A stretch of DNA of 64,000 bases from Pseudophaeomoniella oleicola. Lineage: Eukaryota > Ascomycota > Eurotiomycetes > Phaeomoniellales > Phaeomoniellaceae. This document shows, one piece after another, positions 1 through 10,054 of this stretch (positions are counted from its first letter, which is position 1; each line of letters starts with the position of its first letter). Position numbers and translations under genes: made by a program. The stretch covers positions 310,001 through 374,000 of the forward strand of contig QWDQ01000018.1 in assembly GCA_003868215.1 (NCBI GenBank), written 5' to 3'. The notes under the pieces were generated by a model that saw nothing but the letters and a program-made list of their open reading frames with translations, was not told where the DNA came from and searched no databases.

Positions 1-1434
1 GTACCTTGCTAGGCTGGGACACACGCGAGTCCATAGTGTCGTCTTGAATGCTGAGGTGCAAGTTAGGATGATGATACGACGCCGAGCTTCAAACCAATAC
101 CTGAAATCTCTTGAGTAGCGCCTCTCCTCAAGATTGTTTAGGTAGCGCCTGTCTTCAAGATTGCTTGAGTAACGTTTATCCTTAAGATTGCTTGGGTAGC
201 GCCTGTCTTGAAGATATTGCTTGAGTAGCGCCTATCCTAGAGATAGTGCCACAGAGCAATGACTGCCTTTATCGGCTGAGAGCACAGGTATACAAGACAC
301 CAGTCGTTCTCTGTGAATACAGGAGAGGGAATGGCAAAGAGACAAGGAGAAAGGGATAGGTTGATATGATTCGAGGAATCACAGAAAAAGTAGAGACTAC
401 AAAACAAGAGAGCGAAGCTTTGGTCTGGAGCACAAAAGGTAGCAAGGCAAGCGCGGGGACAAGTGTTTCGCTTTGTAGAATATTTTGTTTACGGGTTCGT
501 GGCGATATCTCCATCGTTCCTCAATGAGATGGTGAAGTCGCGTAATAATAACAGGACACGCACTCCATCACCAGCGTCCCCGTCAATACTGAAATGCAAT
601 CTTTGTTGACAAGGCTGAGCATGGACATGGACAGCGTATCAACGTGTTTCTTCTTCCCGTCTCCTGTTAAGAGAAGACGCTTGTGTCTTTCATGTGCTTT
701 TACCAGAGGAATTGAGTATGAGAAAGGACATGGGGGACAAGTTTGCAAACAAGTGGAAACAGCGAATACCGATATTTGCTACAATCCGTCACATACATTT
801 GGATAATCTAGAAACAGCCCTCTGCATCTAGATGGCCAGAAAGCAATCTCAATGTTACTGGCGAATGTTGCAGTACAATCAGCCTGCTTGAAGAATTGGC
901 AACAATGCATTTGCACAACTAGGTAATATTTCCAATCAGATGGTGTCCCGGCTCCTCAAAGGTGGTGAGGTGTCCGGAGCCTCTCAACAGAGCCCACATC
1001 ATCCAACCGAAGCTGGAGAGTGAGAGCTGCAGCTGCTGTAAGGGTGTCTCTTCATCTTGGAATTAGTTGTGTTGTTTTTGAAAAAGAACAGTTGACGTTG
1101 TTCGTTGAAATATTTCTTGCCTTACACTATTGGTATTTACGGATCGCCGCAGTAATTCTCGCTTGTAGTTGGCCGACGTCCTCCACGGCTCGGTGCGGTG
1201 ATATGAATCTCCGTCGAAAGAAAATCAGCCCCGAGGTACCGGTGGTGTGACTCGAAGCGGTGACAACGTCCTCAAACTCATCGTCATCAACCTGTGCATT
1301 ACGCCGTTTCGTGCTGAAAAGGGGAACTCTGTCTCTTTGGCTATAACTGTGCTTTGTAGTCAGGCTTGCCAAGTTCAGAAGGAAAAGCCGAGATTGTCAC
1401 TCGTGGCTAGGCTTTCAGCATAACAACCTAAGTC
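1..1434. other. intergenic, left edge of window
   Basis: No gene is supported here. The short open frames on both strands overlap each other and show no recognisable domain. The left part carries a degenerate 27-bp tandem repeat (listed separately). The last few hundred bases are probably the promoter and 5' UTR of the serine hydroxymethyltransferase gene. I cannot exclude the untranslated end of a gene lying to the left. Confidence 0.5.
111..247. repeat. 27-bp minisatellite, five degenerate copies
   Basis: Five head-to-tail copies begin at 111, 138, 165, 192 and 221. Each starts with a core close to TTGAGTAGCGCCT and ends close to AAGATTGC. Four copies are 27 bp and the fourth is 29 bp. The copies differ at several positions, so the array is not a recent expansion. 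It lies outside any supported coding frame. Confidence 0.8.
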
Positions 1435-3012
1435 ATGGCTTCTTGCTTCCGCGGATCATCGCTATCGATGCAGCGAACCCTGCAAAAGTCAGTCCTTGCT
1501 CAACTCAAGCAAGTTTCTCCTAGACTAGCGGTACGTGGTTTATCCAGTTCTAGAGTCCAGAGACAAGATGCAACGAGTGGCGATTCTCAGTACAAATTGT
1601 TGAGCATGCCACTGGAGGAAGCGGATCCAACTATGTTTGAAATCGTGCAGAAGGAAAAGAAGAGGCAACAGCATTTTATCAACCTGATACCATCCGAGAA
1701 TTTCACGTCGCAGGCTGTTCTTGATACGTTGGGAAGTGTGATGCAGAACAAGTACTCCGAAGGCTATCCAGGTGCCAGGTACTATGGTGGAAATGAGTTC
1801 ATCGACGAGGCAGAGCGGTTGTGCCAACAGAGAGCTTTGGAAACCTTTGGTTTGGATTCCGAAAAATGGGGAGTCAACGTGCAGCCATTGTCTGGCTCGC
1901 CGGCCAACTTATACGCTTACTCGGCTGTATGCAACACTCACGACCGCATTATGGGACTTGATCTTCCTCACGGTGGGCATCTATCACACGGATATCAGAT
2001 CCCCAGCAAGAAGATTTCAATGATCTCCAAGTACTTCGAGACGCTTCCATATCGGTTGGACGAGTCAACGGGTCTTATAGACTACGATAAGCTGCGCGAA
2101 CTTGCTCTTCTTTACAGGCCGAAGATCATCGTTGCTGGTACATCTGCTTATTCTCGACTAATTCAATACGCAAGAATGCGCTCCATTGCCGACGAGGCAG
2201 GCGCATACCTTCTCTCTGACATGGCACACATTTCTGGCCTTGTTGCAGCAGGCGTGATACCTTCTCCTTTCGAATACTCTGACATTGTCACCACTACCAC
2301 TCACAAATCATTACGCGGTCCTCGAGGGGCCATGATCTTCTATCGAAAAGGGGTCCGCCGCGTAGACAAGAAGGGCAAGGAAGAGCTGTATGACCTGGAG
2401 GGACCGATCAATACGTCGGTATTCCCTGGACACCAAGGTGGTCCCCACAATCATACCATTTCCGCTCTGGCCGTGGCTCTGAAACAGGCTCAGACTCGAG
2501 AGTTCAAAGATTATCAACGTCAAGTACTATCAAATGCCAAGGCACTTGCCTCTCGTCTTGGTAACTCCAGTCCCTCCGGCGGTCTTGAATACAATGTTGT
2601 CTCCGGTGGCACAGATAATCATCTCGTGTTGGTCGACCTGAAAGAACGGAGTATTGATGGTGCACGTGTTGAGCGTGTCCTCGAGCTTTGTGGAGTTGCT
2701 GCTAATAAGAACACTGTTCCGGGCGATAAGTCTGCCATGAAACCTGGAGGTCTTCGAATGGGTACGCCTGCCATGACCACCAGAGGCTTCCGGACGGCAG
2801 ACTTCGAGCGCGTTGCTGATCTGGTGGATCGTGCCGTTAAGATTGCCCAAAGAGTTGACAAAGCTGCTCGATCGGATGCAGAAAATAAGAACAAGAAGCT
2901 GCCCGGAAGCATCAAGACGTTCCTGGAGTATCTCGGAGAGGGTGAGGATGAGAGGGAAATATTACTCCTGAAGAAGGAAGTTTCTGACTGGGTTGGAACA
3001 TTCCCTGCTTAA
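1435..3012 (+). CDS. serine hydroxymethyltransferase, mitochondrial
   Basis: An intronless gene for a 525-residue PLP enzyme. It interconverts serine and glycine while passing a one-carbon unit to tetrahydrofolate. The PLP-binding motif [13 protein letters not shown] is intact, with the Schiff-base lysine at residue 291. The early [13 protein letters not shown] and YPGARYYGG motifs of the family are present. About 45 N-terminal residues are rich in Arg, Ser and Leu and poor in acidic residues, ending near a [11 protein letters not shown] segment. That looks like a matrix-targeting presequence and points to the mitochondrial isoform, the fungal SHM1 counterpart. Length is normal for a mitochondrial SHMT. 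The start is the first ATG of the frame, and an in-frame presequence supports it. The cytosolic isoform is not in this window. Family assignment is very secure; mitochondrial location is inferred from the N-terminus. Confidence 0.97.
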   Translation: MASCFRGSSLSMQRTLQKSVLAQLKQVSPRLAVRGLSSSRVQRQDATSGDSQYKLLSMPLEEADPTMFEIVQKEKKRQQHFINLIPSENFTSQAVLDTLGSVMQNKYSEGYPGARYYGGNEFIDEAERLCQQRALETFGLDSEKWGVNVQPLSGSPANLYAYSAVCNTHDRIMGLDLPHGGHLSHGYQIPSKKISMISKYFETLPYRLDESTGLIDYDKLRELALLYRPKIIVAGTSAYSRLIQYARMRSIADEAGAYLLSDMAHISGLVAAGVIPSPFEYSDIVTTTTHKSLRGPRGAMIFYRKGVRRVDKKGKEELYDLEGPINTSVFPGHQGGPHNHTISALAVALKQAQTREFKDYQRQVLSNAKALASRLGNSSPSGGLEYNVVSGGTDNHLVLVDLKERSIDGARVERVLELCGVAANKNTVPGDKSAMKPGGLRMGTPAMTTRGFRTADFERVADLVDRAVKIAQRVDKAARSDAENKNKKLPGSIKTFLEYLGEGEDEREILLLKKEVSDWVGTFPA

Positions 3013-3932
3013 AGGATAGTAACAATCAGCAGTCGGTATGATAACATGAGCATATGTATGTATCCTTGTACGGTGGCAAGGTCTTAATTGGTAACGGCAT
3101 TTTCTGGCGTTCAAGCGGCGACTCGGGCTTTCAACAAGATCCTTCTACAGTAGTGGATGTATTATATCACACGGATCAGGAGGCGCGGTGTTGTCTCTGC
3201 TCTTGTTTCTTTCTTCCCTCTCTCCTGCACATGTTAGGAGACCGGCTTAAATATAATATTCCGGGACAGAAAACAATTCTTTTCAGGGTTGACTCAAGAC
3301 AAGAGGCTAGGTAGTTTCCAAATATGCCCGTAGTCAGGTTGCTCCAATTCTATTGAGCAACGTCAACTTTCTACATGAGATTTGTTGTCTCTTGACGAGG
3401 AATATTCATACATCTTCAGCAGTGCTCATGACATCAATGAAACTTTTCCATCGACATCATTTTCCAAGCATTATCATTGGCCTTTTCCGTGATACTACAA
3501 CACCCTAGTCAATTACCCATGCCTCGAAACGTGCAGTTTTCCGTGATACACGCACATTAGCCCACCGAGAGATGTTGGGGTCCTTGGGGGCCAAATCCAC
3601 AAAGATGCAGCAGAGATGTCGGTGGCTCACTGTCTACGGTAGGTATCTAGGTAAGATTCTGGATCCTTGAGTCTTATAAACCTCTCTTTCGCTTTCCCTG
3701 TCACGGTGTTTGTCAGCAGTGCTCGGTGGCGGTCTTGATACTACGGCTCTGGCCTGAATGGAAGTTTGCTCTCAACCTGTTGCCAGAGTGTATGCCGCAT
3801 TGGAGAACGAACTCACTGAAAATGATCTGATGAGAGTTCAAGTTTGTACTGCGATCATCGATGTGCCCTACTTCTTGAGATTAAAGGTCTCTGAGAGGGC
3901 AAGAGTATATTCCTTTCACTGCAGAAAGGCGG
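3013..3932. other. intergenic between SHMT and HET gene
   Basis: No supported gene. A 75-codon frame at 3758-3985 overlaps the start of the HET gene in another frame and is best read as leader sequence. A TAGGTATCTAGGTA stretch near 3640-3653 is a loose copy of the TACCTAGGTA palindrome seen elsewhere in the window. Confidence 0.5.
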
Positions 3933-6900
3933 ATGCAATCTCGAGACCCCTCTTATTTTGCCCTCAGACAAGCCATGAGTGTTAGAGAACGGCTACAACT
4001 ATTCGAAAGGCCGTCTACTGACGTGGGACGGCCTAGCAATGGTTCTGCCAGTCATCCTCCGCCACCATCTTCTCCAGGCAGACCTCTTCCCGACCGGAGC
4101 AGTGGCAGTAATACAAGTTCGCAATATCCGGCCATTAAGTCACCTCCACCTGTTCCAAAAAAATCGGACAAGCTCGCACAGCTGCAGCTGACCCAACAGT
4201 TGCGACCTAGTCATCCCGGCCTACCACGACATCAGAGCGTGAACGTTCCTCCAACTGTGCACGATGGCGGCACTTCTATAATAATGATCGATAATGATCC
4301 CGGAAGCCACAACGCGGCGCCGCCTTTCGAGCCTTACTCGAGCGTATCAAGTGTTAGTGACGATGGCCAATCCCTGCAGACGGATGGTACGAGTATATCT
4401 ACAACGTCGGCCAAAAATGGGGGCCAGAAGCCTCAGCTGGGCCGGTTGTTTTCTGATACCGTCAATCCTCTCTTGAAGAATGCCAAACAAGGGGTTGATC
4501 AGCTCGTCGTGGCTACGAAGCCCGTAAGAAATGTTGCTAGTCGCGGCCTGGAAGATGTACGTGCTGGTACTAAGGCCGTACTTGACAAAACTGGCGCTAC
4601 GACTGTCTTCAACCAGACCAGTGATGATTTTTCTGATTTGAAAGATAAGATGAGAGGCAAAGAAGGGTTGTGCAACAAGTGTAAAAGCATTCCGGTGGGT
4701 CACTACATTTCATGGAATAGCCCTGCTCCGGCATGGGCGACTCCGTTGTCAAGAACCATCTACCACTCGGAGTGGTGCAGAGGGTGTCGTCTATTCCTGG
4801 AGATGCTGTGTGCCCCGAGTAATGACCCACTCAGGCATCCGGCCATCTCTCCATATGTCCAAGACGAACTCAAAGGATGGACCATGAGTGACTGGATCGC
4901 TAAAGGTTGGGCTTATACAGATTCTCATTGGCCCTTTGGACATGGAGAAAAGCGGCACGAAGGGGCGTCTTATGTTCTCGGCACTGGTGGTGAGGTGCTC
5001 AGAGGCATCGCTGAGAGAACCACGGCGCTTGCAGTTCGTTATGTGGCAATTCATACTATCAATCCGAAGAAGAGATTGGCAGACATCTCACGAGACACGA
5101 GACATAGGGAACAATTGAAAGCCGCCAGAAATCCGCCTAGATACCCCCTTAGCTGCGTCATCACCCTAACTACAGATAACCATCGACCTGGCATGCTCAC
5201 TGTGAGTCTCCTGGGTTATGGCAGAAAACTCGGGGCAGACGTGCAAGTCCTCAGCACTTTTAGACTTCGTGCTGTTCAGTCAAGTCAGTCTATCCCATTG
5301 ATAGAAGGGAGAGCGCCTTCCATGCCTTTCTCATACGGTCAAACGTTGGACCCGAACTGGATCGATCCATCTGTGGGACGAATGTGGCTGCATGAATGCG
5401 AGACCAGACATGGATTGGACTGCCAAGAGCATGGTTGGGCAATCGCTATGAAGAAGCCAGGCTTCCTACGTGTAGTCGATGTCGAGGACCTCTGCGTTAA
5501 ACAAGTAGCGAAGCCGGAAGATTGCCGATTCATTGCACTATCTTACGTATGGGGAGGCGTAGAGACGGTCAAGCTTCGCTCATCCAATATGCATATGTTG
5601 ATGGAAGAGAATGGCTTGAGGAGGTTTATGCGGGCCTTACCGCAGACCATCATCGACGCCATTGAAGTCGTGAGAAGGTTGGGAGAACGCTATCTTTGGA
5701 CAGACGCTCTATGTATCCTGCAAGAAACTCAGGAGGCGGTGGAGCAAGTAGCCTGTATGGATCGTATCTTCGGTAGCGCCGTTGCTACCATCGTTGCAGC
5801 CCAAGGTGAGACAGCTGATGCAGGGCTGGAAGGTGTACGTCAATCCTTTGCATCCGATATAACCGGACGACAGGGTCGACCGAGGCGGCTCGACCAGATC
5901 ATCGTACATGTCAAGGATGATGTATCGCTGGCGGCTCCGCTCTGGACGACAGATCACGGCGTAGAGACTTCAGTCTGGAATTCCAGGCAGTGGACTTTTC
6001 AGGAACGACTCTTGTCACGTCGACTGATCATATTTTCACATGGGCAGATGATTTGGCATTGCCGGAAAATGATATGCCGGGAAGACATGCCTGTTGAAGA
6101 CTCGGGAATACCTTATAAGCCTCTGCAATGGCTGTCCCTCAAACCACAACATATGGGAGTGGGCACCGCTCCAAATTGGAAGGATGGGAGTATCGAAATC
6201 ACGCGTGATGGAAATACACATCTTGTCCGCTCTGCAGCATTCGGTGAATACACCCGAGCGATTGAAGAATACACCCACCGAAAGTTGAGCTTCGAGTTAG
6301 ACATATTAAATGCCTTTGCCGGCCTCTCTGAGATATTCTCTCTCTGCTTCAAAGGCAAGATGTTCATTGGCCTTCCGCAGACCCTTCTGGATGTGGCCAT
6401 ACTATGGCGTCCAACTCAACAGCTCCAACGCCGGAAGGGCTTCCCCAGTTGGTCGTGGTGTGGATGGATTGGTCAGACTGCCTATGACCAACCCTTTAAA
6501 GTCACCCGTGATAGAGATGGTCAATTCGTCGCGTTCGAGCAAAGTCCAAATGGCGAAGAGGGTATCCGACCGTTGATCCGTTGGCATTTCTGGGATCCCT
6601 CCTCTCGTAAGATCATACCTATCAACGGCAACGGTCTCGGATTCCCATATGAGGGTAAATTCCTTCCAGCAGGCTGGGAAAATGGTCCTTACTCTTTTGA
6701 TACCCGCGGTGACGGCGCTCCAAGGCCTGCTCCGCCAATCTCTCTCGATGGCCTACCGTTCTCGGGCCTCGCATTGACACCCCGCCTGAAGCAAGATGCC
6801 GAACAACTCCTCATCTTCCAAGCAAGTACATCCACATCTCTTCGCCTCGGCTCTCAAATCCATCAAGCCTCCGACCAGCGCTGGACCGCCACCACATCTC

Positions 6901-7295
6901 CAGCTCCACTTCGCTACACCCTCCTCTCCTCCTCTTTTTCCTCCTCTTTTTCCAACTCTCCCACCGAAGAGATAGGAACCATCCTCCTCGACAGCTCAAC
7001 CTCTTCACCACCAGCCACCGTACCTTCCACCTACAACGACCGCCTCCATCGTGGCCAATACGAATTCATCCAAATCGCCGAGGCCCAGTACTTCGGCCGT
7101 GACGGGGAGATCAAAGACATCGAAGACTGTCCTCTATACGTCGTCATGTTGATCGAATGGGTGACGGTGGCTGGGGTAGACGAACGCAATGGCGGCGCGG
7201 GAAGAAAAGTGGCGAAGAGACTGGGTCTCGGACGGATATGGAAGACGGCTTGGATGTTATGTGAGCCACGGCTTCGAGTTGTGTGCTTAGGATAG
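3933..7295 (+). CDS. HET-domain (heterokaryon incompatibility) protein
   Basis: A 1120-residue single-exon protein. The HET domain starts near residue 530 with CRFIALSYVWGG and runs through RYLWTDALCILQE and an IFGSAVATIVAA segment; these are the typical conserved blocks. HET domains occur in fungal allorecognition and programmed cell death proteins, usually in large, poorly characterised families. Residues 1-150 are rich in Pro, Ser and Gln and probably disordered. A Cys-containing segment (CNKCKSIPVGHY) comes before the HET region. The C-terminal third has no domain I recognise, with a Ser/Thr-rich stretch near residues 960-1030. An alternative start is the ATG at 3975, 14 codons in. No partner gene such as a NACHT, patatin or het-s-like gene is adjacent, so a role in incompatibility is inferred from the domain only. 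Confidence 0.9.
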   Translation: MQSRDPSYFALRQAMSVRERLQLFERPSTDVGRPSNGSASHPPPPSSPGRPLPDRSSGSNTSSQYPAIKSPPPVPKKSDKLAQLQLTQQLRPSHPGLPRHQSVNVPPTVHDGGTSIIMIDNDPGSHNAAPPFEPYSSVSSVSDDGQSLQTDGTSISTTSAKNGGQKPQLGRLFSDTVNPLLKNAKQGVDQLVVATKPVRNVASRGLEDVRAGTKAVLDKTGATTVFNQTSDDFSDLKDKMRGKEGLCNKCKSIPVGHYISWNSPAPAWATPLSRTIYHSEWCRGCRLFLEMLCAPSNDPLRHPAISPYVQDELKGWTMSDWIAKGWAYTDSHWPFGHGEKRHEGASYVLGTGGEVLRGIAERTTALAVRYVAIHTINPKKRLADISRDTRHREQLKAARNPPRYPLSCVITLTTDNHRPGMLTVSLLGYGRKLGADVQVLSTFRLRAVQSSQSIPLIEGRAPSMPFSYGQTLDPNWIDPSVGRMWLHECETRHGLDCQEHGWAIAMKKPGFLRVVDVEDLCVKQVAKPEDCRFIALSYVWGGVETVKLRSSNMHMLMEENGLRRFMRALPQTIIDAIEVVRRLGERYLWTDALCILQETQEAVEQVACMDRIFGSAVATIVAAQGETADAGLEGVRQSFASDITGRQGRPRRLDQIIVHVKDDVSLAAPLWTTDHGVETSVWNSRQWTFQERLLSRRLIIFSHGQMIWHCRKMICREDMPVEDSGIPYKPLQWLSLKPQHMGVGTAPNWKDGSIEITRDGNTHLVRSAAFGEYTRAIEEYTHRKLSFELDILNAFAGLSEIFSLCFKGKMFIGLPQTLLDVAILWRPTQQLQRRKGFPSWSWCGWIGQTAYDQPFKVTRDRDGQFVAFEQSPNGEEGIRPLIRWHFWDPSSRKIIPINGNGLGFPYEGKFLPAGWENGPYSFDTRGDGAPRPAPPISLDGLPFSGLALTPRLKQDAEQLLIFQASTSTSLRLGSQIHQASDQRWTATTSPAPLRYTLLSSSFSSSFSNSPTEEIGTILLDSSTSSPPATVPSTYNDRLHRGQYEFIQIAEAQYFGRDGEIKDIEDCPLYVVMLIEWVTVAGVDERNGGAGRKVAKRLGLGRIWKTAWMLCEPRLRVVCLG

Positions 7296-7588
7296 AGGAA
7301 AATTAAAAAGATGTGTTCCCCTTGATGATCAAGGGGTTTTTGGTTATATAGGTAAAGTGGCAAATTATATGACAATATTACGATGGGAATGATATACATA
7401 TACCACGCATGCTTTGTGCACTACTAACTGTTAAAACGAAAAGAAAAGAAAATCGCTATCAAAAATGTTCAAACAATGGACTGATTCACGACTTTAGACA
7501 GAGAAAAACAATTAAACAGATCCTGGGCTGAAGCACATGGGTGGAGTTCAATTCGTCGATTCAATTACCTTTTCTTGGGACTGTCCGG

Positions 7589-8041
7589 TCACCCTTTCTC
7601 GCCCTCACCGTCGCCAGCATTCCCTTGCTCTCCAGGAGACACAGGAACATCCTCGGGCTCCGGTTTTTCCACATTCGTCGAATACGAAAAGAACGCCCAC
7701 GCTCCCACAAAGAGCAAAATCACCAGCGTCGACCAGATGAACCCCATGACCAGGCTCATCCTCGTCGCCGCAACGCAACCCGGCATCAACCAACAGGTAA
7801 ACCATTTCAACACGGGCGTCACGATCGTCCGTCTCTCGACGTCGAGGTCCGGGTTCACCGTCAGCAATAGGGCGACGAGCGTGAGCAGGATGAGGGCCAG
7901 TAGGAGTGCGGTGAGGACTTGGATGGCCGCGAGCACGATCGAGATGTTCTTGGTGGTCTGGAGGACTTCGAAGCCGGCGGCGACGAGGGGGGTGACTTGG
8001 TCGAAGGCGGCGTTGATTTGTTTGGAGTAGGGGATTCCCAT
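7589..8041 (-). CDS. small four-helix membrane protein, function unknown
   Basis: A 150-residue protein starting at an ATG complementary to 8039-8041. Long hydrophobic stretches lie near residues 32-62 (a very Leu/Ala-rich segment), 82-98 and 98-118, so three or four membrane helices are likely. A polar acidic and Pro-rich tail follows, ending in Gly/Glu repeats. A motif resembling NPDLDVERRTIVTPVLKW sits between the helices. The composition and a single uninterrupted frame support a real gene, and small membrane proteins of this shape are common in Pezizomycotina, but I do not recognise the family. It converges with the HET gene, with 293 bp between the stops, and diverges from the G-patch gene. 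The opposite strand has overlapping frames of similar length, which lowers certainty. Confidence 0.65.
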   Translation of the reverse strand: MGIPYSKQINAAFDQVTPLVAAGFEVLQTTKNISIVLAAIQVLTALLLALILLTLVALLLTVNPDLDVERRTIVTPVLKWFTCWLMPGCVAATRMSLVMGFIWSTLVILLFVGAWAFFSYSTNVEKPEPEDVPVSPGEQGNAGDGEGEKG

Positions 8042-8587
8042 TTTCCTTTATTGCCCCTGTATGGATTATTGTGCTAAGGTATCTGAAGCAGCAGCGTTGG
8101 TAAGATGGCCAGGGAGGCTCTTGATGACGAGCGAACACCGACGACCCTAATCATAGATTGACGTGACGGTCGTCGTCGCACTATTATCGTGCATTCCTTC
8201 TTTCTTCTTTAATTCGGCGGCTCTCGCTTTCCCACTCTGATATCGATCAGATCAATAGTACGACGAAAGTCGAATAGATAGATAGATCACCGGAATGACA
8301 AGTAGAAATAGTCGAGTATCAACAGAAAGAAGCGGGGAGTAAATGGAGGGGGAGCCCTACGCCTTACTTATCAGCTACTCCACTTTGGTGATCCGCACCG
8401 CTTAATGATTTTAAGCTGCAACTTAATCTGATTGATTACCGTCCCTTGGGAGATTTATCTTCCCCCCCCCCCCCCCCGCGAGAACAATTGTTGTGTACAA
8501 TTGGAAGTAGTCACAGTTCTACCGACTTATGTTCGCTGGGAGCAGCAGCAGCAGCAGCAGCTCCCAAAGGGCTACACTGAAACCAAC
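8042..8587. other. divergent promoter region with simple repeats
   Basis: This stretch separates the starts of the small membrane protein and the G-patch gene. It holds a run of 16 C at 8462-8477 and a (AGC)n tract at 8541-8560, both just upstream of the G-patch start, plus a GATA-rich segment near 8272-8287. No other gene is supported. Confidence 0.6.
8462..8477. repeat. poly-C tract (16 C)
   Basis: Sixteen consecutive C residues lie in the presumed leader of the G-patch gene. Such mononucleotide runs are unstable in replication and error-prone in sequencing, so its exact length is uncertain. Confidence 0.9.
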
Positions 8588-9652
8588 ATGCCTTCAGTAG
8601 ACTCCAAGAGTCCTTCGGGCGCAGAAGAGGAAGAAGATGACTACCTCACAATGACCTTCGAAGACCCTCCTGCACCCTCAGCCACCGCAAAAAGAGAAAC
8701 GCTCACACAAGCGCGTAAACGCAAACTCCTCCACGCCGAAACGGCCGGCCGACCGAAATCCAAAGCCGAGCTCGCAGCCGAAGAAGCGCGGCGCCGAGAA
8801 GAAGGGCTCGCGAAGAAACTCGACGACGCGAGCAACGCCGCAGACACCAACAAAGGTCTGAGGATGATGCAGAAGCTCGGGTACGTGCCAGGCTCAGCGT
8901 TGGGTGTACAGCGCGCAGGAGAAGAAAAAGCGCGCGTGGAACCGATCCACCTCGCCATGAAAGAAGACCGCAGCGGCATCGGACGCGAGAGCGAAACGAA
9001 GCGCAAGATCCGCGAAGCCGCCGAGCGGGAACTCGGCGAGGCGAAGCGGCAGAAAGTCGACGAGGGCGATTTCGTCGATCGGGTACGAGCGGAGCGTGAG
9101 GAGAAGCGGTTGGAAGGGCAAATCGTCGGGGCGCAGAAAGTGTGCGAACGGCTCGAGGAAGAGGAAGAGGAAGACGGCACCGTCGACGCCGAGAAGACGA
9201 GACGGACGAGAAAACTCACGGCCATACCCGTATTGTGGAGAGGTCTGATCAAACGCCGCGAATTGGACGAGCGAGAGAAACGTCAACGCCACGAAATCTA
9301 CACGAGTCTACAACAGTCCCGAACCAACGAGAACGACAGCAATAATGATATCGACGACGACCCCGACTTTGACGAACACGACAAACTAGCCCTCCCCCCT
9401 CTCCCTGCCCCCCATCACTCCACCACCACCACGGACCCCAAACTTCTCATCGAAACCGACGACTCCGACCTCGACTCCGACGATCCGGACCTCGAAGCCT
9501 TCGAATCCCTCCCCGCCGCCGAACGGCTGGAACAATTGGTGCTGTTCCTGCGGGGGAAATACAGGTATTGTTTCTGGTGTAAGTACAGGTATGGAGATGA
9601 GGAGGCGATGAGGGAGGGGTGTCCGGGGGTTGGGGAGGATGAGCATGGGTGA
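8588..9652 (+). CDS. G-patch and DUF4187 protein (GPATCH11-like)
   Basis: A 354-residue protein from the ATG at 8588. A G-patch lies near residues 88-115 (GLRMMQKLGYVPGSALG), a glycine-containing motif that often contacts DEAH-box RNA helicases. The C-terminal 45 residues (RLEQLVLFLRGKYRYCFWCKYRY) match the DUF4187 domain with its Cys pair. G-patch followed by C-terminal DUF4187 is the arrangement of GPATCH11/CENP-Y-like proteins, so an RNA-processing role is likely. The middle is highly charged and Arg/Glu/Lys-rich, probably helical, with an acidic Asp-rich patch near residues 240-315. The frame is open upstream to 8432, but that extension would translate the poly-C run and the AGC repeat, so I prefer the ATG at 8588. 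Confidence 0.88.
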   Translation: MPSVDSKSPSGAEEEEDDYLTMTFEDPPAPSATAKRETLTQARKRKLLHAETAGRPKSKAELAAEEARRREEGLAKKLDDASNAADTNKGLRMMQKLGYVPGSALGVQRAGEEKARVEPIHLAMKEDRSGIGRESETKRKIREAAERELGEAKRQKVDEGDFVDRVRAEREEKRLEGQIVGAQKVCERLEEEEEEDGTVDAEKTRRTRKLTAIPVLWRGLIKRRELDEREKRQRHEIYTSLQQSRTNENDSNNDIDDDPDFDEHDKLALPPLPAPHHSTTTTDPKLLIETDDSDLDSDDPDLEAFESLPAAERLEQLVLFLRGKYRYCFWCKYRYGDEEAMREGCPGVGEDEHG

Positions 9653-10054
9653 AAAGGAAATGGATGGAGGAAAGGGGGGTTTTCAGGATAATATGGTGAG
9701 CGAACTCCTAGGTTGTTTGTCTCGTCTTGGGAGATAGAGAGAGCTGATGAGAGTGAGAGTGAGTGTGCAATGTCTACTACCTAAATACATACAACGAACA
9801 TAATACTACTACTACTACAAGGATCATTTGTTGAGAAAATCCCCACAAAACATATCTCAAGAGGAAAAGAAGGTATACAGCATCACAGGAAGCGAGAGTT
9901 TCTATCCCAAGCCTCTTCCGTGTTGTCATCAACATCATCATCGTCAACAATCAACAGCATATCAACAACGCCTCTAATTCTCATCCGAGTCACCTCTGAA
10001 CTTCCCGATGCATCATTTTTTTTTCCCTTCGTTTTTTCTAGACCGAGACCACTC
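9653..10054. other. intergenic between convergent genes
   Basis: This is the 3' ends of the G-patch gene and the NCS1 permease. It contains a short (TAC)n tract near 9806-9819 and CATCATCAT-like runs near 9927-9945. No gene is supported. Confidence 0.55.

Noticed and set aside
8432-8587. upstream in-frame extension of the G-patch gene
   Set aside because: It would translate the poly-C run and the AGC repeat; the ATG at 8588 opens a typical acidic N-terminus.
8641-9252. 203-codon minus-strand frame inside the G-patch gene
   Set aside because: An antisense shadow caused by the Arg/Glu-rich codon use of the true gene.
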